DNA of 64,000 nucleotides from Dolichospermum flos-aquae CCAP 1403/13F (GCF_012516395.1 NZ_CP051206.1:1-64000); one strand, 5' to 3'. Positions 28,518 to 37,645 are shown, counted from the first letter of the stretch. The notes: generated by a model from the letters alone, not told the origin. Program-made: numbers and translations.

Positions 28518-28982
28518 TGATGAAAACGAACCGCAGAGGCGCAGAGGACGCAGAGGGAAGAGAGTTAGGAGAGGAGATGAGTCGGCTGACAGGGGAGGTT
28601 ATTGGGGCTGCAATTGAGGTACACCGGGTTTTGGGTCCTGGGTTTTTGGAGGAAGTGTATAAGGAAGCACTGGTTGTTGAATTTATGATTCGGGGTATAC
28701 ATCATGAGGTTGAAAAGTCAATAAGCTTGACATATAAAGGACATGATGTAGGTAGAGGTAGATTAGATTTTTTAGTTGCAGACTGTTTAGTTGTAGAATT
28801 AAAAGCTGTGCAAACCCTAGCCCCCATTCACGAAGCTCAACTTCTCTCCTACCTCAAAATAACCAAGCGCACTTTAGGACTCCTCATCAACTTTAACGTT
28901 CCCCTCCTCAAAGACGGTATCAAACGCATAGCCCTCTCTCTCTAACTCTTCCCTCTGTGTACTCTGCGCCTCTGCGGTTCGT
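28518..28982. repeat. Inverted repeats flanking the GxxExxY gene
   Basis: AACCGCAGAGGCGCAGAGGA at 28530 and the complementary GCGCCTCTGCGGTTCG ending at 28982 face each other across the gene. A degenerate third arm (CACTCCAGGCACAGAGGACA) lies at about 28427. The left arm is partly read in the coding frame as RRGAEDAEG. Confidence 0.75.
28577..28945 (+). CDS. GxxExxY protein
   Basis: About 122 aa from ATG 28577 (MSRLTGEVIGAAIEVHRVLG). The signature GPGFLEEVYKEAL gives the family its name; LDFLVADCLVVELKAVQTL is the PD-(D/E)XK-like core and LLSYLKITKRTLGLLINFNV the usual end. Earlier ATGs at 28415 and 28520 would translate the flanking repeat and are less likely. Function unknown; many copies in cyanobacteria sit between the same rRNA-like repeats. 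Confidence 0.85.
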   Translation: MSRLTGEVIGAAIEVHRVLGPGFLEEVYKEALVVEFMIRGIHHEVEKSISLTYKGHDVGRGRLDFLVADCLVVELKAVQTLAPIHEAQLLSYLKITKRTLGLLINFNVPLLKDGIKRIALSL

Positions 28983-29324
28983 TAATTCCTCCATAACCGC
29001 ATCAACACACCGAAAATCATGTATTTTTGTAAATGTGGCAAAAACCTCCAGCAATATCGCTAAACAAAGATCACAAACTGCGATAATTTAAGAACAGCTT
29101 TTGGATTCATCCATGTACCGTGAGACAACCGGGAACTTATCCACCACTGGATAAAAGCTTGGGTAATTATTCGTGACAAAGACATGAGTAAATGCGAACT
29201 GTTAAACCTGTGATTAGGTCAATCGAAAACAGGTAAGTTTAAACCAAGAATCCCCAGCCTGTAAAGGTTTGGGAATGTCTGAAAAAATTTAAAAAAGCTT
29301 TGGTAACTAATTCTTAGGTGAACT

Positions 29325-29528
29325 ATGGCACAACGGACTAAGTTAGGAGATATTCTCAGACCCTTAAATGCTGAGTATGGTAAAGTGTCTCCAGGTTGGG
29401 GAACAACACCTTTAATGGGTGTGTTTATGGGTTTATTTTTGGTATTTCTGCTAATTATCCTGCAAGTTTATAACAAGTCTCTGTTAATTCAGGACGTGCT
29501 TGTTGATTGGCGCAGTTTAGGCGGCTAA
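29325..29528 (+). CDS. psbH: Photosystem II reaction centre protein H
   Basis: 67 aa, thylakoid protein stabilising QB binding and PSII assembly. [20 protein letters not shown] leads to [20 protein letters not shown], the single transmembrane helix, and the lumenal end [13 protein letters not shown]. This is the best photosynthesis marker of the window. The usual divergent neighbour psbN was not found in the 380 bp upstream. That spacer otherwise shows no gene. Confidence 0.98.
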   Translation: MAQRTKLGDILRPLNAEYGKVSPGWGTTPLMGVFMGLFLVFLLIILQVYNKSLLIQDVLVDWRSLGG

Positions 29529-29590
29529 TGGCTATCCAGTCATCAAGCTGATAATTAGCATCTACCCTAATACTATTCGGTTAAGGAAAT

Positions 29591-29666
29591 GTAGGTTGGG
29601 TTGAGCGACAGCAAAACCCAACATGATCGAGAATTTTGTTGGGTAACATACGTCAACCCAACCTAC
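29591..29666. repeat. 76-bp palindromic element with GTAGGTTGGGTTGA ends
   Basis: Starts GTAGGTTGGGTTGA and ends TCAACCCAACCTAC, with an inner AACCCAACAT/TTGTTGGGT pair. A related element is at 53327-53442. Confidence 0.8.
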
Positions 29667-29829
29667 GATATAACAACTTTTTACCTTTGACCGAGCAGTA
29701 TAAAACTTTACCTGGCTTATCCCAGTTTTTTTATTATTCAAAAAAATACCTAAAAATAGCGATAAAATTAGTCTAAACCCCAAAGCTGTAGAGTAGTTGT
29801 GGCGGTTTTTCAGTCTATAGGAGAGCAAA

Positions 29830-30090
29830 ATGAATATATTTGGTATCGGTTTACCAGAAATGGGTGTCATTATGGTAGTTGCATTATTAATCTTTGGACC
29901 GAAGAAGTTACCAGAAATTGGTCGCAGTTTGGGGAAAACTATTCGCAGTTTTCAAGAAGCCTCTAATGAATTTCAAAGCGAGTTCAAAAAAGAATCTGAA
30001 CAATTGAAAGAAACTGTGAAAACAACCGCTGAATTAGAGCATAAACACATTGAAGCTGGAAAAACCCAGTCAGAAAACGTACAAGGATGA
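29830..30090 (+). CDS. tatA: Twin-arginine translocase subunit TatA/E
   Basis: 86 aa. MNIFGIGLPEMGVIMVVALL is the short membrane helix with the conserved Glu, FGPKKLPEIGRSLGKTI the hinge and amphipathic helix, then a charged cytosolic tail. Tat exports folded proteins across thylakoid and plasma membranes. It overlaps the following pth by four bases (ATGA). Confidence 0.95.
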   Translation: MNIFGIGLPEMGVIMVVALLIFGPKKLPEIGRSLGKTIRSFQEASNEFQSEFKKESEQLKETVKTTAELEHKHIEAGKTQSENVQG

Positions 30091-30728
30091 AAGATGAAGA
30101 AGTAAAACCAACGGCTGTGGTGATTCCCCAGCTAATTGTCGGACTGGGAAATCCAGAGCCTAAATATGACCAAACTCGTCATAATATTGGCTTTGCAGCT
30201 ATAGATACCCTAGCTCGGGCTTGGCAAATTTCTCTAGCTGAAAATCGCAAGTTTCAAGGAGAATTTGGCGAAGGGAATGCCGCAGGTAAGGGGAAAATTC
30301 GGTTACTCAAACCCTTAACCTATATGAATCTTTCAGGACAAGCTATTCAAGCCGTAACCAATTGGTACAAAATACCGCCTGAATCAATCTTAATCATTTA
30401 TGATGATCTAGATTTACCCTTGGGCAAAACTCGCCTGCGGTTGTCTGGATCTGCGGGTGGACATAATGGCATGAAAAGTATTATTTCTCATCTGAATACC
30501 CAAAATTTTCCTAGATTAAGAATTGGTATAGGTAAACCGAAGAACGCAATAGATGGGGATAATTCTCATACTGTTTCTCATGTTTTAGGGCGATTTTCTG
30601 CCACTGAGAATAAAGTCATGTCTCAAGTTTTAAACTTTGTCGTTGAGTGTGTTGAATTTAGTTTCAAACAGGGAGTAGAAAAGTCCATGAATCTTTGCAA
30701 TCAGTCATTGACACAAGACGGCACCTGA
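30087..30728 (+). CDS. pth: Peptidyl-tRNA hydrolase
   Basis: Releases peptides from dropped-off peptidyl-tRNA. 213 aa with a short N-terminal extension. IVGLGNPEPKYDQTRHNIGF carries the catalytic His; LLKPLTYMNLSGQA, YDDLDLPLGKTRLR with the catalytic Asp and GGHNGMKSII follow in order. It overlaps tatA by four bases; psbH-tatA-pth run in the same direction. Confidence 0.97.
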   Translation: MKDEEVKPTAVVIPQLIVGLGNPEPKYDQTRHNIGFAAIDTLARAWQISLAENRKFQGEFGEGNAAGKGKIRLLKPLTYMNLSGQAIQAVTNWYKIPPESILIIYDDLDLPLGKTRLRLSGSAGGHNGMKSIISHLNTQNFPRLRIGIGKPKNAIDGDNSHTVSHVLGRFSATENKVMSQVLNFVVECVEFSFKQGVEKSMNLCNQSLTQDGT

Positions 30729-30809
30729 CCCAGCTACAGCGAATGTCTGTTAGAGATGCGCCCCATTCCCGCTGACAAAATTCGGCATCGTTTCCCCCAG
30801 GATCTCGGA

Positions 30810-31445
30810 TTATAGTTTTCTAAATAAAGCCCGATAAACTGGTTCACCTTTGTTTTGAGTGGCTATTTCCCGTTCTGTGGGGACAGGAAGGGGGTTTTCG
30901 GCTAACCATGTTGTTGTTCCTAGCTTTTCAAATGCAGGATGTTCATGAAAGCGATCGCACATTTCTACTGCTACAAATTCTATATCAGATTGCAGGAAAA
31001 CAATACCACCAACTGTTAAATATTTTGCTAATTCTGTGACTAATTCTGGTTGCACTACCCGACGTTTTGCATGGCGATTTTTAAACCAAGGATCAGGAAA
31101 TTGAATTGTAACTTTTTGCAAGCTTCCTACAGGTAATGTTGATAATAAGGAAACTAGGGAATTATTCACATTTGCAAACAGATAATGCAAATTTGTTAAT
31201 TCCATTTCGTCGCGGATTCTATTTGCTTCTACTACTAGCGGTTCTCGAATTTCTAAACCTAAAAAATTCCAATTTGGTTCTACCTGTGCCATTTTGAGGA
31301 CAAATCTACCTCTAGCACAACCGATATCTAAGTGTAGAGGTAGGTTTTGTTGGATATAAATCTTTTGCCATTCTGGAGAAGCGGCTGGGGTTTGGAACTT
31401 ACTCGCAAGGGGGTTAACGTGCTGACGAACTCGAACAGGTGACAA
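30810..31445 (-). CDS. trmB: tRNA (guanine-N7-)-methyltransferase
   Basis: Makes m7G46 in the tRNA variable loop using SAM. 211 aa. [17 protein letters not shown] is the SAM-binding motif [12 protein letters not shown] motif II, and [20 protein letters not shown] the tRNA-recognition block. It converges with pth; the 80-bp spacer contains no obvious terminator. Confidence 0.96.
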   Translation of the reverse strand: MSPVRVRQHVNPLASKFQTPAASPEWQKIYIQQNLPLHLDIGCARGRFVLKMAQVEPNWNFLGLEIREPLVVEANRIRDEMELTNLHYLFANVNNSLVSLLSTLPVGSLQKVTIQFPDPWFKNRHAKRRVVQPELVTELAKYLTVGGIVFLQSDIEFVAVEMCDRFHEHPAFEKLGTTTWLAENPLPVPTEREIATQNKGEPVYRALFRKL

Positions 31446-31596
31446 AATTTACTCTCCTTAAAAAAAACAACAATTCTAAACAAATGTATATAAATATTAT
31501 TAAGTCTAAATATTCCTACACAGGTATACACAGTGAGGGTTATACTTTAAGAATAAGAATTTTTGCAACTTTATTTTTAACATTTTCTTAAAATCA

Positions 31597-32703
31597 ATGA
31601 AACTCAATTTTCGTTTTGCTATAGTTAGCGACTTACACATTGCGCTTCCTGAAACCATCTGGGATCATCCTAGTCGCTTTCATTTGGTGGAAGTGAGTAT
31701 TCCAGCTTTTGATAGTGTATTAGCACATTTAACCCAATTAGATTTAGATTTTTTGTTGATCCCTGGAGACTTAACCCAACATGGTGAACCAGCAAATCAC
31801 AATTGGTTACAAAACAGGTTATCACAATTACCTTTTCCATCTTATGTGATTCCTGGTAATCATGATCTCCCTGTTTTAATGGCTAATGAACAATCAATTG
31901 GTTTTGCAGATTTTCCCTATTATTACCAACAATTTGGTTATGAAAATCCTCAACAACATTATTACAATCGGCAGATATTCCCAGGAGTGAGGTTAATCGG
32001 TCTTAATTCTAACTCATTTAATGATCAAGGTGAGCAAATAGGACGGTTAGATAGTCAACAATTCCAGTGGTTAGAACGGGAATTAGCAAGCATTAAAGAT
32101 GAATTGGTTTTAGTAATGATCCATCACAATGTGGTTGAACATTTACCTAATCAATCAAATCATCCGATGGCAAATCGTTATATGCTGGAAAATGCAGCAG
32201 AACTGCGGACATTATTACAACGCTATGGAGTTAAGTTAGTATTTACAGGACATTTGCACGTTCAAGATATTGCTTATGCAGAAGGAATATATGATATTAC
32301 CACGGGTTCTTTAGTCAGCTATCCTCATCCTTATCGAGTATTAGAATTTAACCGCGATGAATTGGGTAACGAATCCTTACAAGTTGTTTCTCATCGTGTG
32401 GAATCAGTGCCAGATTTTCCCAATTTACAAACATTATCACGGCAATGGATGGGCGATCGCTCTTATCCTTTTGTCCTCAAATTATTGACTTTACCACCTT
32501 TAAGTTTACCACTAGCACAGGCACAAACACTAGCTCCCGGTTTACGGGATTTTTGGGCAACTATTGCCGATGGTGATGCTATGTTAGAATATCCACATTT
32601 TCCTATTCATGTCCGTCGTTATATCGAAGAATATAGTGCGGTTAATGATGGGAATACAGCTTTAATTGATAATCATAGTACGCTTTTAATTGGTAATGGG
32701 TAA
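31597..32703 (+). CDS. Calcineurin-like metallophosphoesterase
   Basis: 368 aa. The five metal-binding blocks are in order: AIVSDLHIALP (DxH), LIPGDLTQHGE (GD), YVIPGNHDLP (GNHD), VMIHHNVVEH (H), and VFTGHLHVQD (GHxH). A C-terminal region of about 120 residues is extra to the catalytic domain. The last codons (HSTLLIGNG) and the stop lie in the start of a GGTAATT repeat, so the repeat has probably replaced the native end. Substrate unknown. Confidence 0.88.
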   Translation: MKLNFRFAIVSDLHIALPETIWDHPSRFHLVEVSIPAFDSVLAHLTQLDLDFLLIPGDLTQHGEPANHNWLQNRLSQLPFPSYVIPGNHDLPVLMANEQSIGFADFPYYYQQFGYENPQQHYYNRQIFPGVRLIGLNSNSFNDQGEQIGRLDSQQFQWLERELASIKDELVLVMIHHNVVEHLPNQSNHPMANRYMLENAAELRTLLQRYGVKLVFTGHLHVQDIAYAEGIYDITTGSLVSYPHPYRVLEFNRDELGNESLQVVSHRVESVPDFPNLQTLSRQWMGDRSYPFVLKLLTLPPLSLPLAQAQTLAPGLRDFWATIADGDAMLEYPHFPIHVRRYIEEYSAVNDGNTALIDNHSTLLIGNG

Positions 32704-32746
32704 TTGGTAATTGGTAATTGGTAATGGGTAATTGGTAATTGGTAAT
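32695..32746. repeat. GGTAATT heptamer array
   Basis: About seven tandem units, the same heptamer as at 10813 and 37431; the metallophosphatase stop codon lies inside it. Confidence 0.85.
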
Positions 32747-32772
32747 TTTCTTCCTACTGACAACTGACAACT

Positions 32773-32845
32773 GTACGGGCGAAGCATTTGGAGAACTATT
32801 TTTGGCAATGACCGATAATTTATCTTCCAAATGCTTCGCCCCTAC
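32773..32845 (+). repeat. 73-bp palindromic dispersed element, copy 4
   Basis: Same sequence and orientation as copy 1 at 10894. It lies between convergent genes, flanked by CAACTGA units. Confidence 0.9.
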
Positions 32846-32858
32846 TAACAACTGACTC

Positions 32859-34073
32859 CTATTCCCCAAGAGAACGACAAATAGCAAATACAGAAGTATA
32901 ACCATGGAGGAAAGTTCTGCCGCTGACTGGACCGATTTCACCACCGCAGAAAAAGCCACCCATTGGTAAATCATGGAGGTATCGGCTAAATAATTGAGAA
33001 TCAAAATTAGGTTTGCCATAAAGTCCTGTTCCTCGTCCTAAACAGGTGAACATTAAAGCGCCGACGGGAGATGGTTCGCTGGCATTTTGACTTTGATATT
33101 CTTGCAGTAAAATTTCTAAATCTTGGGCTGATGCTTCGGCATCCCTCAGATGAAATTGTAACCTTTGTCCGGCACGAATGCGATCGCCAATTGCGATCGC
33201 CCCAGCATTAGGATCTACTCCTAAAATATTGCGAATTAAAAAATCCCCTGAATGTAAATTTAGCCGAAATTCATCCATTGCTAAACCTACAAATAAAGAA
33301 TGTTGTGCTAAAGTTCGATCTTCTTCACTTAAACTACTAATTAAATTTCGCAATACCACCAATGGGACTTTTTCATCTAACTCAATAATAATATTCCGTT
33401 CCGCTTTGGTGACTTGCAACGGTTCACCAATGGGACGACATCCTTGGGCTACAATGGTATCTAAGACGATATTGCCACTTAAAGCGATGCCTACCGTACC
33501 TTCCCGATACAATTTATCATTACAAAATAAGCCCACACGACCATTCATAAAGCCGCTGCTGGCCTGTCCTCCTACCACCACCGAACCCGGATAGGCAAAA
33601 TCTAAACCCTGCAATAAATCATTCGTTCCTGAAGCAAAGGGACTAGACAAGAGAATAAATTGAGGGACTACGGAAGGTGGCACACCTAGCAAATCAATCC
33701 AAGCGGTGGGGGAACTATCGGAATCTGGCAATTCTTCGGCGACAATATGAAAAGGTCGGATTTCGACACCGGGAAGATGGGCTAAAGTCAGACTCAGGGC
33801 TGGTTCTGCTTCTATTTCTTCGGTTTCTCCTGGCTGTTTTCTGCCAATTACACCCCCAGCACTACAACCAACTAATACAGGTACAGAAAGCTTTTCCGCC
33901 AATAACGGCAACAGCCGGGAATACTCACTCATAAAGGCAGAAGAAATGAATACCAGCCCTAAATGTGCTGGTGCTGTTAAAGATGCCACTGCTTGTTCTA
34001 CGACATCGTTAATAGCCGCTTCTAAGGAAGGACGAGTTGATAGGGCATTTGTCCACTGCATTTGATCTGCCAT
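32859..34073 (-). CDS. FIST N/C-terminal domain sensory protein
   Basis: 404 aa. The FIST N domain (about residues 35-225: LGLVFISSAFMSEYSRLLPLL, VPVLVGCSAGGVIG) and FIST C domain (about 235-390: FVGLAMDEFRLNLHSGDFLIRN, GALMFTCLGRGTGLYG, GGFFCGGEIGPVSGRTFLHG) are clear. The family is thought to bind small ligands, perhaps amino acids, in signalling. No kinase or cyclase is adjacent, so its partner is unknown. Confidence 0.88.
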   Translation of the reverse strand: MADQMQWTNALSTRPSLEAAINDVVEQAVASLTAPAHLGLVFISSAFMSEYSRLLPLLAEKLSVPVLVGCSAGGVIGRKQPGETEEIEAEPALSLTLAHLPGVEIRPFHIVAEELPDSDSSPTAWIDLLGVPPSVVPQFILLSSPFASGTNDLLQGLDFAYPGSVVVGGQASSGFMNGRVGLFCNDKLYREGTVGIALSGNIVLDTIVAQGCRPIGEPLQVTKAERNIIIELDEKVPLVVLRNLISSLSEEDRTLAQHSLFVGLAMDEFRLNLHSGDFLIRNILGVDPNAGAIAIGDRIRAGQRLQFHLRDAEASAQDLEILLQEYQSQNASEPSPVGALMFTCLGRGTGLYGKPNFDSQLFSRYLHDLPMGGFFCGGEIGPVSGRTFLHGYTSVFAICRSLGE

Positions 34074-34146
34074 GAGTTTTCGGCTTGTTTCTGTTTTGGT
34101 GTTAGTTGATTATTTTAACTAACTTTGTCGCTTGCTGAATAGAGTC

Positions 34147-34179
34147 AGATCCCCGACTTCTCTAAGAAGTCGGGGATCT
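34147..34179. repeat. Dispersed palindrome (CCCCGACTTCT family), copy 2
   Basis: AGATCCCCGACTTCT and AGAAGTCGGGGATCT separated by CTA, perfect over 15 bp. It lies between two minus-strand genes. Confidence 0.85.
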
Positions 34180-34242
34180 CGTTGTTCAGTATAGGAAGTG
34201 GTATATTTATGATTTAACATCAAAAATTGAGGATATAAACAC

Positions 34243-34797
34243 TTATTCAAACACAGGTGGCCATAATTCAGAAATAGCAATTTCCCAACCAGGAAATAAT
34301 TCAGTTACAGTTAATTTATCATCTTCTGTTAACAACGTAATTTTACCATCAGGACGATAAACAGCAACAGTTAATTCATCAGGATTGATGAGAATTGCTA
34401 CCTTTGCACCTAATTCTAAAAATAATTTAAGTTTATCTTCTAATTTAGCAACTCTATCAGTTTTTGATTTAATTTCTACTACTAAATCAGGAACTAAATT
34501 ACCAAAATCTCTCACAGTCCGTTTTAATCTTTGGGCGGACACAAAGGAAACATCGGGAGCGCGTAAATCAGTATTTGGCATAATAAACCCACCACTGGAG
34601 TCAAATATTCGCCCTAATTTACGAGGATTAGTCCATAATTTTAGCAAATATATGAACTCAGCACCAATTTCACTAGATTCTATATCCGATGGACCCATAA
34701 TTAAAATATTCCCTTCTTGTAGTTCTATTTGATAGTCGTTATCATCATCTTGTAATATTTGTTCTATTTTTTCTAAGTTGTTAATTGTGAGAGTCAT
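34243..34797 (-). CDS. Uma2-family (DUF820) putative endonuclease
   Basis: 184 aa. LRAPDVSFVSAQRL and PDLVVEIKSKTDRVAKLEDKL give the Asp and Glu-x-Lys of the PD-(D/E)XK active site of the DUF820/Uma2 family, which is strongly expanded in cyanobacteria. INPDELTVAVYRPDG and FPGWEIAISELWP are the usual end. The biological target is unknown. Confidence 0.9.
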   Translation of the reverse strand: MTLTINNLEKIEQILQDDDNDYQIELQEGNILIMGPSDIESSEIGAEFIYLLKLWTNPRKLGRIFDSSGGFIMPNTDLRAPDVSFVSAQRLKRTVRDFGNLVPDLVVEIKSKTDRVAKLEDKLKLFLELGAKVAILINPDELTVAVYRPDGKITLLTEDDKLTVTELFPGWEIAISELWPPVFE

Positions 34798-34853
34798 ATA
34801 ATTTTCATCTCCAATGATATTTGTGATGATTTGATATTATAGCATACTTATTC

Positions 34854-34886
34854 AGATCCCCGACTTCTTAAAGAAGTCGGGGATCT
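34854..34886. repeat. Dispersed palindrome (CCCCGACTTCT family), copy 3
   Basis: AGATCCCCGACTTCT and AGAAGTCGGGGATCT around TAA. Placed upstream of the Uma2 gene and downstream of the truncated gene at 34905. Confidence 0.85.
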
Positions 34887-34904
34887 AAAGGGGGTTTCCC
34901 CACC

Positions 34905-35283
34905 CTAAATTGTTCTTCCTCTGTTTTCCATAATATTACCTTTTAAGGCAATAGATAATTGTCGTAATCTTTCACTAACTTCTAAATTAGATTCTTGTGA
35001 TTTTAAATTATTGGGTATTTCCGCTAATAAAAGTGGATTTCCTTGTAACCATTCATTCATCGCTACCCCTGTCCAAGTTCCTTCTTTTTCTCTGAAACCA
35101 TCAACTAAACCTTTGAGTTCTTGAATACAAAATGATTCAAAACTCGCAGCATTAAAAATTGCAAATCGCAAGTATTCTTCAAAGGCATTGATATCATTTT
35201 CAACTTCAAAAAATACAGCTTCTTGTTCAACTGTAAACCCATTTTTGAGATTTGTTGAACTTGATTTTCCTACTTCTATCACT
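34905..35283 (-). pseudogene. 5'-truncated gene, possibly the C-terminal part of a dynamin-like protein
   Basis: The open frame to 35315 fuses residues read from the IS630 remnant (LWTIREQV) to a native-looking stretch of about 120 residues (FESFCIQELKGLVDGFREKE, NEWLQGNPLLLAEIPNNL, ERLRQLSIALKGN). The latter reminds me of the C-terminus of cyanobacterial dynamin-family GTPases, but I am not sure. The N-terminal part is gone, cut off by the IS fragment at about 35290. Confidence 0.6.
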
Positions 35284-35289
35284 CCCAAC

Positions 35290-35493
35290 ACTTGTTCCCG
35301 AATTGTCCAGAGCAAAATCCGATTGAGGATATTTGGTTACAAGCTAAAACATGGGTTCGGCGTTTCTGTGCATTGATACCTTCCTTCTCGCATTTAAAGT
35401 GGATGTTTGAGTGGTTTATTCGACACACTACCTTTGATTTTGCCACTCTTCAGATGTACGGAATTTGTTCAAAACTCAAATAGGAGTCCTATA
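35290..35493 (+). mobile_element. IS630-family transposase, 3' remnant
   Basis: Reads FPNCPEQNPIEDIWLQAKTW then SFSHLKWMFEWF and a stop, the C-terminal catalytic block (PxNPIE with the last Glu of DDE) of IS630/Tc1-like transposases. It is followed by the element end CAAATAGGAGTCCTATA. No N-terminal part is present. This end resembles the ends of the 105-bp MITEs at 20326 and 54308. Confidence 0.85.
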
Positions 35494-35633
35494 GAATATG
35501 GAATAACACAACGTCTGAACTATGATTTATAGGATTCCTTTGATTTTCTTGATTTTTAGAATTATTTTGATGAAGATGAGAGATTGATCATAAAAATCAT
35601 CAAAATCACAAAAATCATAGTTTAGACATTAAT

Positions 35634-35981
35634 TTAAAACTGCTCTAAGTACTGATTAATATCTTCAATCACACGGGTAAGTTCCGCTTCTGTCGTCAAT
35701 CGAATCCCCATATTGCGAATTGTTAACAAAACTTTAGCCGCAAAGGGAGTAGGCCAGATATTAGGATTACAGAATATTTCTATAAATACATCCCCAGTGT
35801 AACGATACTCTAACGAGGGTTGAGGACTGACTTTACCTGTACCTGGAGTTTTACTAGCAACAACTTTGAGACTTTTCAATAATTCATCTATTGCTGCTTT
35901 TAATTCTTGCGCTACTTGGGGTGAAAAACTAACAGAAATAGAACCTTCTACCAGATTTGGTGTGAGAGGTGCAGAAGACAT
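35634..35981 (-). CDS. Conserved cyanobacterial hypothetical protein
   Basis: 115 aa. No named family recognised. SISVSFSPQVAQELKAAIDELL starts a helical segment, SLEYRYTGDVFIEIFCNPNIWP is a beta region, and TEAELTRVIEDINQYLEQF ends in helix. No signal peptide or membrane segment. Flanked by AT-rich spacers with simple repeats (AAAATCATCAAAATCAC). Confidence 0.65.
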   Translation of the reverse strand: MSSAPLTPNLVEGSISVSFSPQVAQELKAAIDELLKSLKVVASKTPGTGKVSPQPSLEYRYTGDVFIEIFCNPNIWPTPFAAKVLLTIRNMGIRLTTEAELTRVIEDINQYLEQF

Positions 35982-36028
35982 AACCTACTTATTAATAATT
36001 ATTCGTAATTATCCACATTACCATATCC

Positions 36029-36061
36029 AGATCCCCCACTTCTTTGAGAAGTCGGGGATCT
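36029..36061. repeat. Dispersed palindrome (CCCCGACTTCT family), copy 4
   Basis: Slightly degenerate: AGATCCCCCACTTCT on the left, AGAAGTCGGGGATCT on the right. On the plus strand TTTTGTTCC follows, so weak terminator activity is possible. Confidence 0.8.
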
Positions 36062-36235
36062 TTTGTTCCTTTTTGTTCAATAAAGAGATAAATTCTTAAT
36101 AAGCAGTTTTTGACATATTTCCTGTATATTTATTCCTAGAAATAAATACCTATTGTTGTACAGTAATAGTTAAAGAAAACAAATTCTCTAGTCTTTTTTT
36201 TCACAAATCACACAAGATTAACAAAAGATTAATAT

Positions 36236-37138
36236 ATGATTTACGATAACCGCACGGAAGTAAGAAAAGTTTTAATTATCACCCTACTGCTTAACGTATT
36301 TGTCATGGGCTTAAAAGTCCTTGTGGGTCATTGGACAGGTTCTTTAAGTTTGCTGGCTGATGCTTTACATAGTGTGACTGATAGTGCCAATAATGTCTTA
36401 GGCTTAGTTGCTATTAAGTTTTCTTCACCATTGCCAGATCGAGAGCATCCTTATGGGCATAATAAATTTGAAGCACTAGGCGCTTTGGGGATAGCTGCAT
36501 TTTTAGGAATAGCTTGTTTTGAAATTGTCCAAGGTGCAGTAGAAAGAATTCTCAAAGGTGGCGAACCTGTAAAAGTATCACCTCCAGAATTGTGGTTATT
36601 ACTGATTGTGTTAGGAATAAATATTTTTGTCGCCTTTTATGAACGGAATGTGGGAAAAAGAGTAGGTAGTTCCATTTTAATCGCTGATGCTACCCATACC
36701 ATGAGTGATATTTGGGTGACAATCTCCGTTATTGGTGGTTTAATTGGTGTGTGGCTGGGTTATCAGTGGTTAGATGTAGCACTAGCTTTCCCAGTGGCTT
36801 TACTGGTATTTTGGAGCGGTTGGTCAGTTCTAACCGAAAATTTACCCTGGCTTGTGGATCAAATGGCCATAGCCCCGGAAACTATTCATACAATTGCAGT
36901 TTCTGTCCCCGGTGTAATTAACTGTCATGATATCGCTTCCCGCGGTGTCATTGGTCGTCAAGTGTTTATAGAAATGCACTTAATTGTTGATGCACCAGAT
37001 GTAGAAACGGCTCACAATATCACAGAAGAAGTTGAAAAACAACTAGAACAACGTTTTCATCCTGTGAGGATTTTAATTCATGTTGAGCCACCTGCATATC
37101 AATCTGAGCGCATCACCTTTGAAGCCGAACAAACATAA
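36236..37138 (+). CDS. Cation diffusion facilitator family transporter
   Basis: 300 aa, six predicted transmembrane helices and a cytosolic ferredoxin-like C-terminus. The metal-site helices LLADALHSVTDSANN and LIADATHTMSDIWVT carry the HxxxD pairs; the loop PLPDREHPYGHNKFEALGAL is typical. The C-terminus (HDIASRGVIGRQVFIEMHLIV) is the dimerisation domain. It exports Zn, Mn, Fe or a similar divalent metal; the substrate is not readable here. Confidence 0.93.
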   Translation: MIYDNRTEVRKVLIITLLLNVFVMGLKVLVGHWTGSLSLLADALHSVTDSANNVLGLVAIKFSSPLPDREHPYGHNKFEALGALGIAAFLGIACFEIVQGAVERILKGGEPVKVSPPELWLLLIVLGINIFVAFYERNVGKRVGSSILIADATHTMSDIWVTISVIGGLIGVWLGYQWLDVALAFPVALLVFWSGWSVLTENLPWLVDQMAIAPETIHTIAVSVPGVINCHDIASRGVIGRQVFIEMHLIVDAPDVETAHNITEEVEKQLEQRFHPVRILIHVEPPAYQSERITFEAEQT

Positions 37139-37155
37139 TTTGGTAGCAAATCATT

Positions 37156-37416
37156 TTATTTTTCCAACCGCACCGCATACCACTGTAAATATTCTCCAGG
37201 CCCCACATCTAAATTACAACTTGTATCCAGCAAGTATTGTGCTTGTTCGCTAACAGACTCAAATTTTTGCACATCCAATGGTAAATCCGCGAATGCAATT
37301 TGTGATAAAGTTTTTTCCAGCTTGATTAATAATTCCGCCACTGTCAGAAATTGTTCTGGTTGATTTGTTTCCAAAACAACAAAATCGTCCTGCTGATACA
37401 TTAATTGATTTGGCAT
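37156..37416 (-). CDS. CRR7-like protein (chlororespiratory reduction 7, DUF3571)
   Basis: 86 aa. MYQQDDFVVLETNQPEQFLT, QYLLDTSCNLDVGPGEYLQW and the end YAVRLEK match my memory of the CRR7 family, which in plants is needed to assemble chloroplast NDH-1 and is conserved in cyanobacteria. Soluble, no signal. The upstream DNA is a long heptamer array, so its promoter must lie inside or beyond the repeat. Confidence 0.7.
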   Translation of the reverse strand: MPNQLMYQQDDFVVLETNQPEQFLTVAELLIKLEKTLSQIAFADLPLDVQKFESVSEQAQYLLDTSCNLDVGPGEYLQWYAVRLEK

Positions 37417-37430
37417 TTTTAGTAATTAGT

Positions 37431-37502
37431 AATTTGGTAATTGGTAATTGGTAATTGGTAATTGGTAATTGGTAATTGGTAATTGGTAATTGGTAATTGG
37501 TG
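37431..37502. repeat. TTGGTAA heptamer array, about 10 units
   Basis: The longest run of this unit in the window, followed by ACTGACA-type heptamers to 37565. It forms the entire immediate upstream region of the CRR7-like gene. Confidence 0.92.
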
Positions 37503-37572
37503 ATAGTTTTACCACTGACAACTGACAACTGACAACGAACAACGAACAACTGACAACTGACAACTGACAACT

Positions 37573-37645
37573 GTACGGGCGAAGCATTTGGAGAACTATT
37601 TTTGGCAATGACCGATAATTTATCTTCCAAATGCTTCGCCCCTAC
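37573..37645 (+). repeat. 73-bp palindromic dispersed element, copy 5
   Basis: Same sequence and orientation as copies 1 and 4, flanked on both sides by CAACTGA/ACTGACA heptamers, and immediately downstream of the sasA stop. Confidence 0.9.

Noticed and set aside
28946-29324. psbN expected divergent from psbH
   Set aside because: Checked both strands for the short psbN peptide; not present in this spacer.
37431-37565. CRISPR-like regular repeats
   Set aside because: Unit length is seven bases without spacers, the known heptamer class of heterocystous cyanobacteria.
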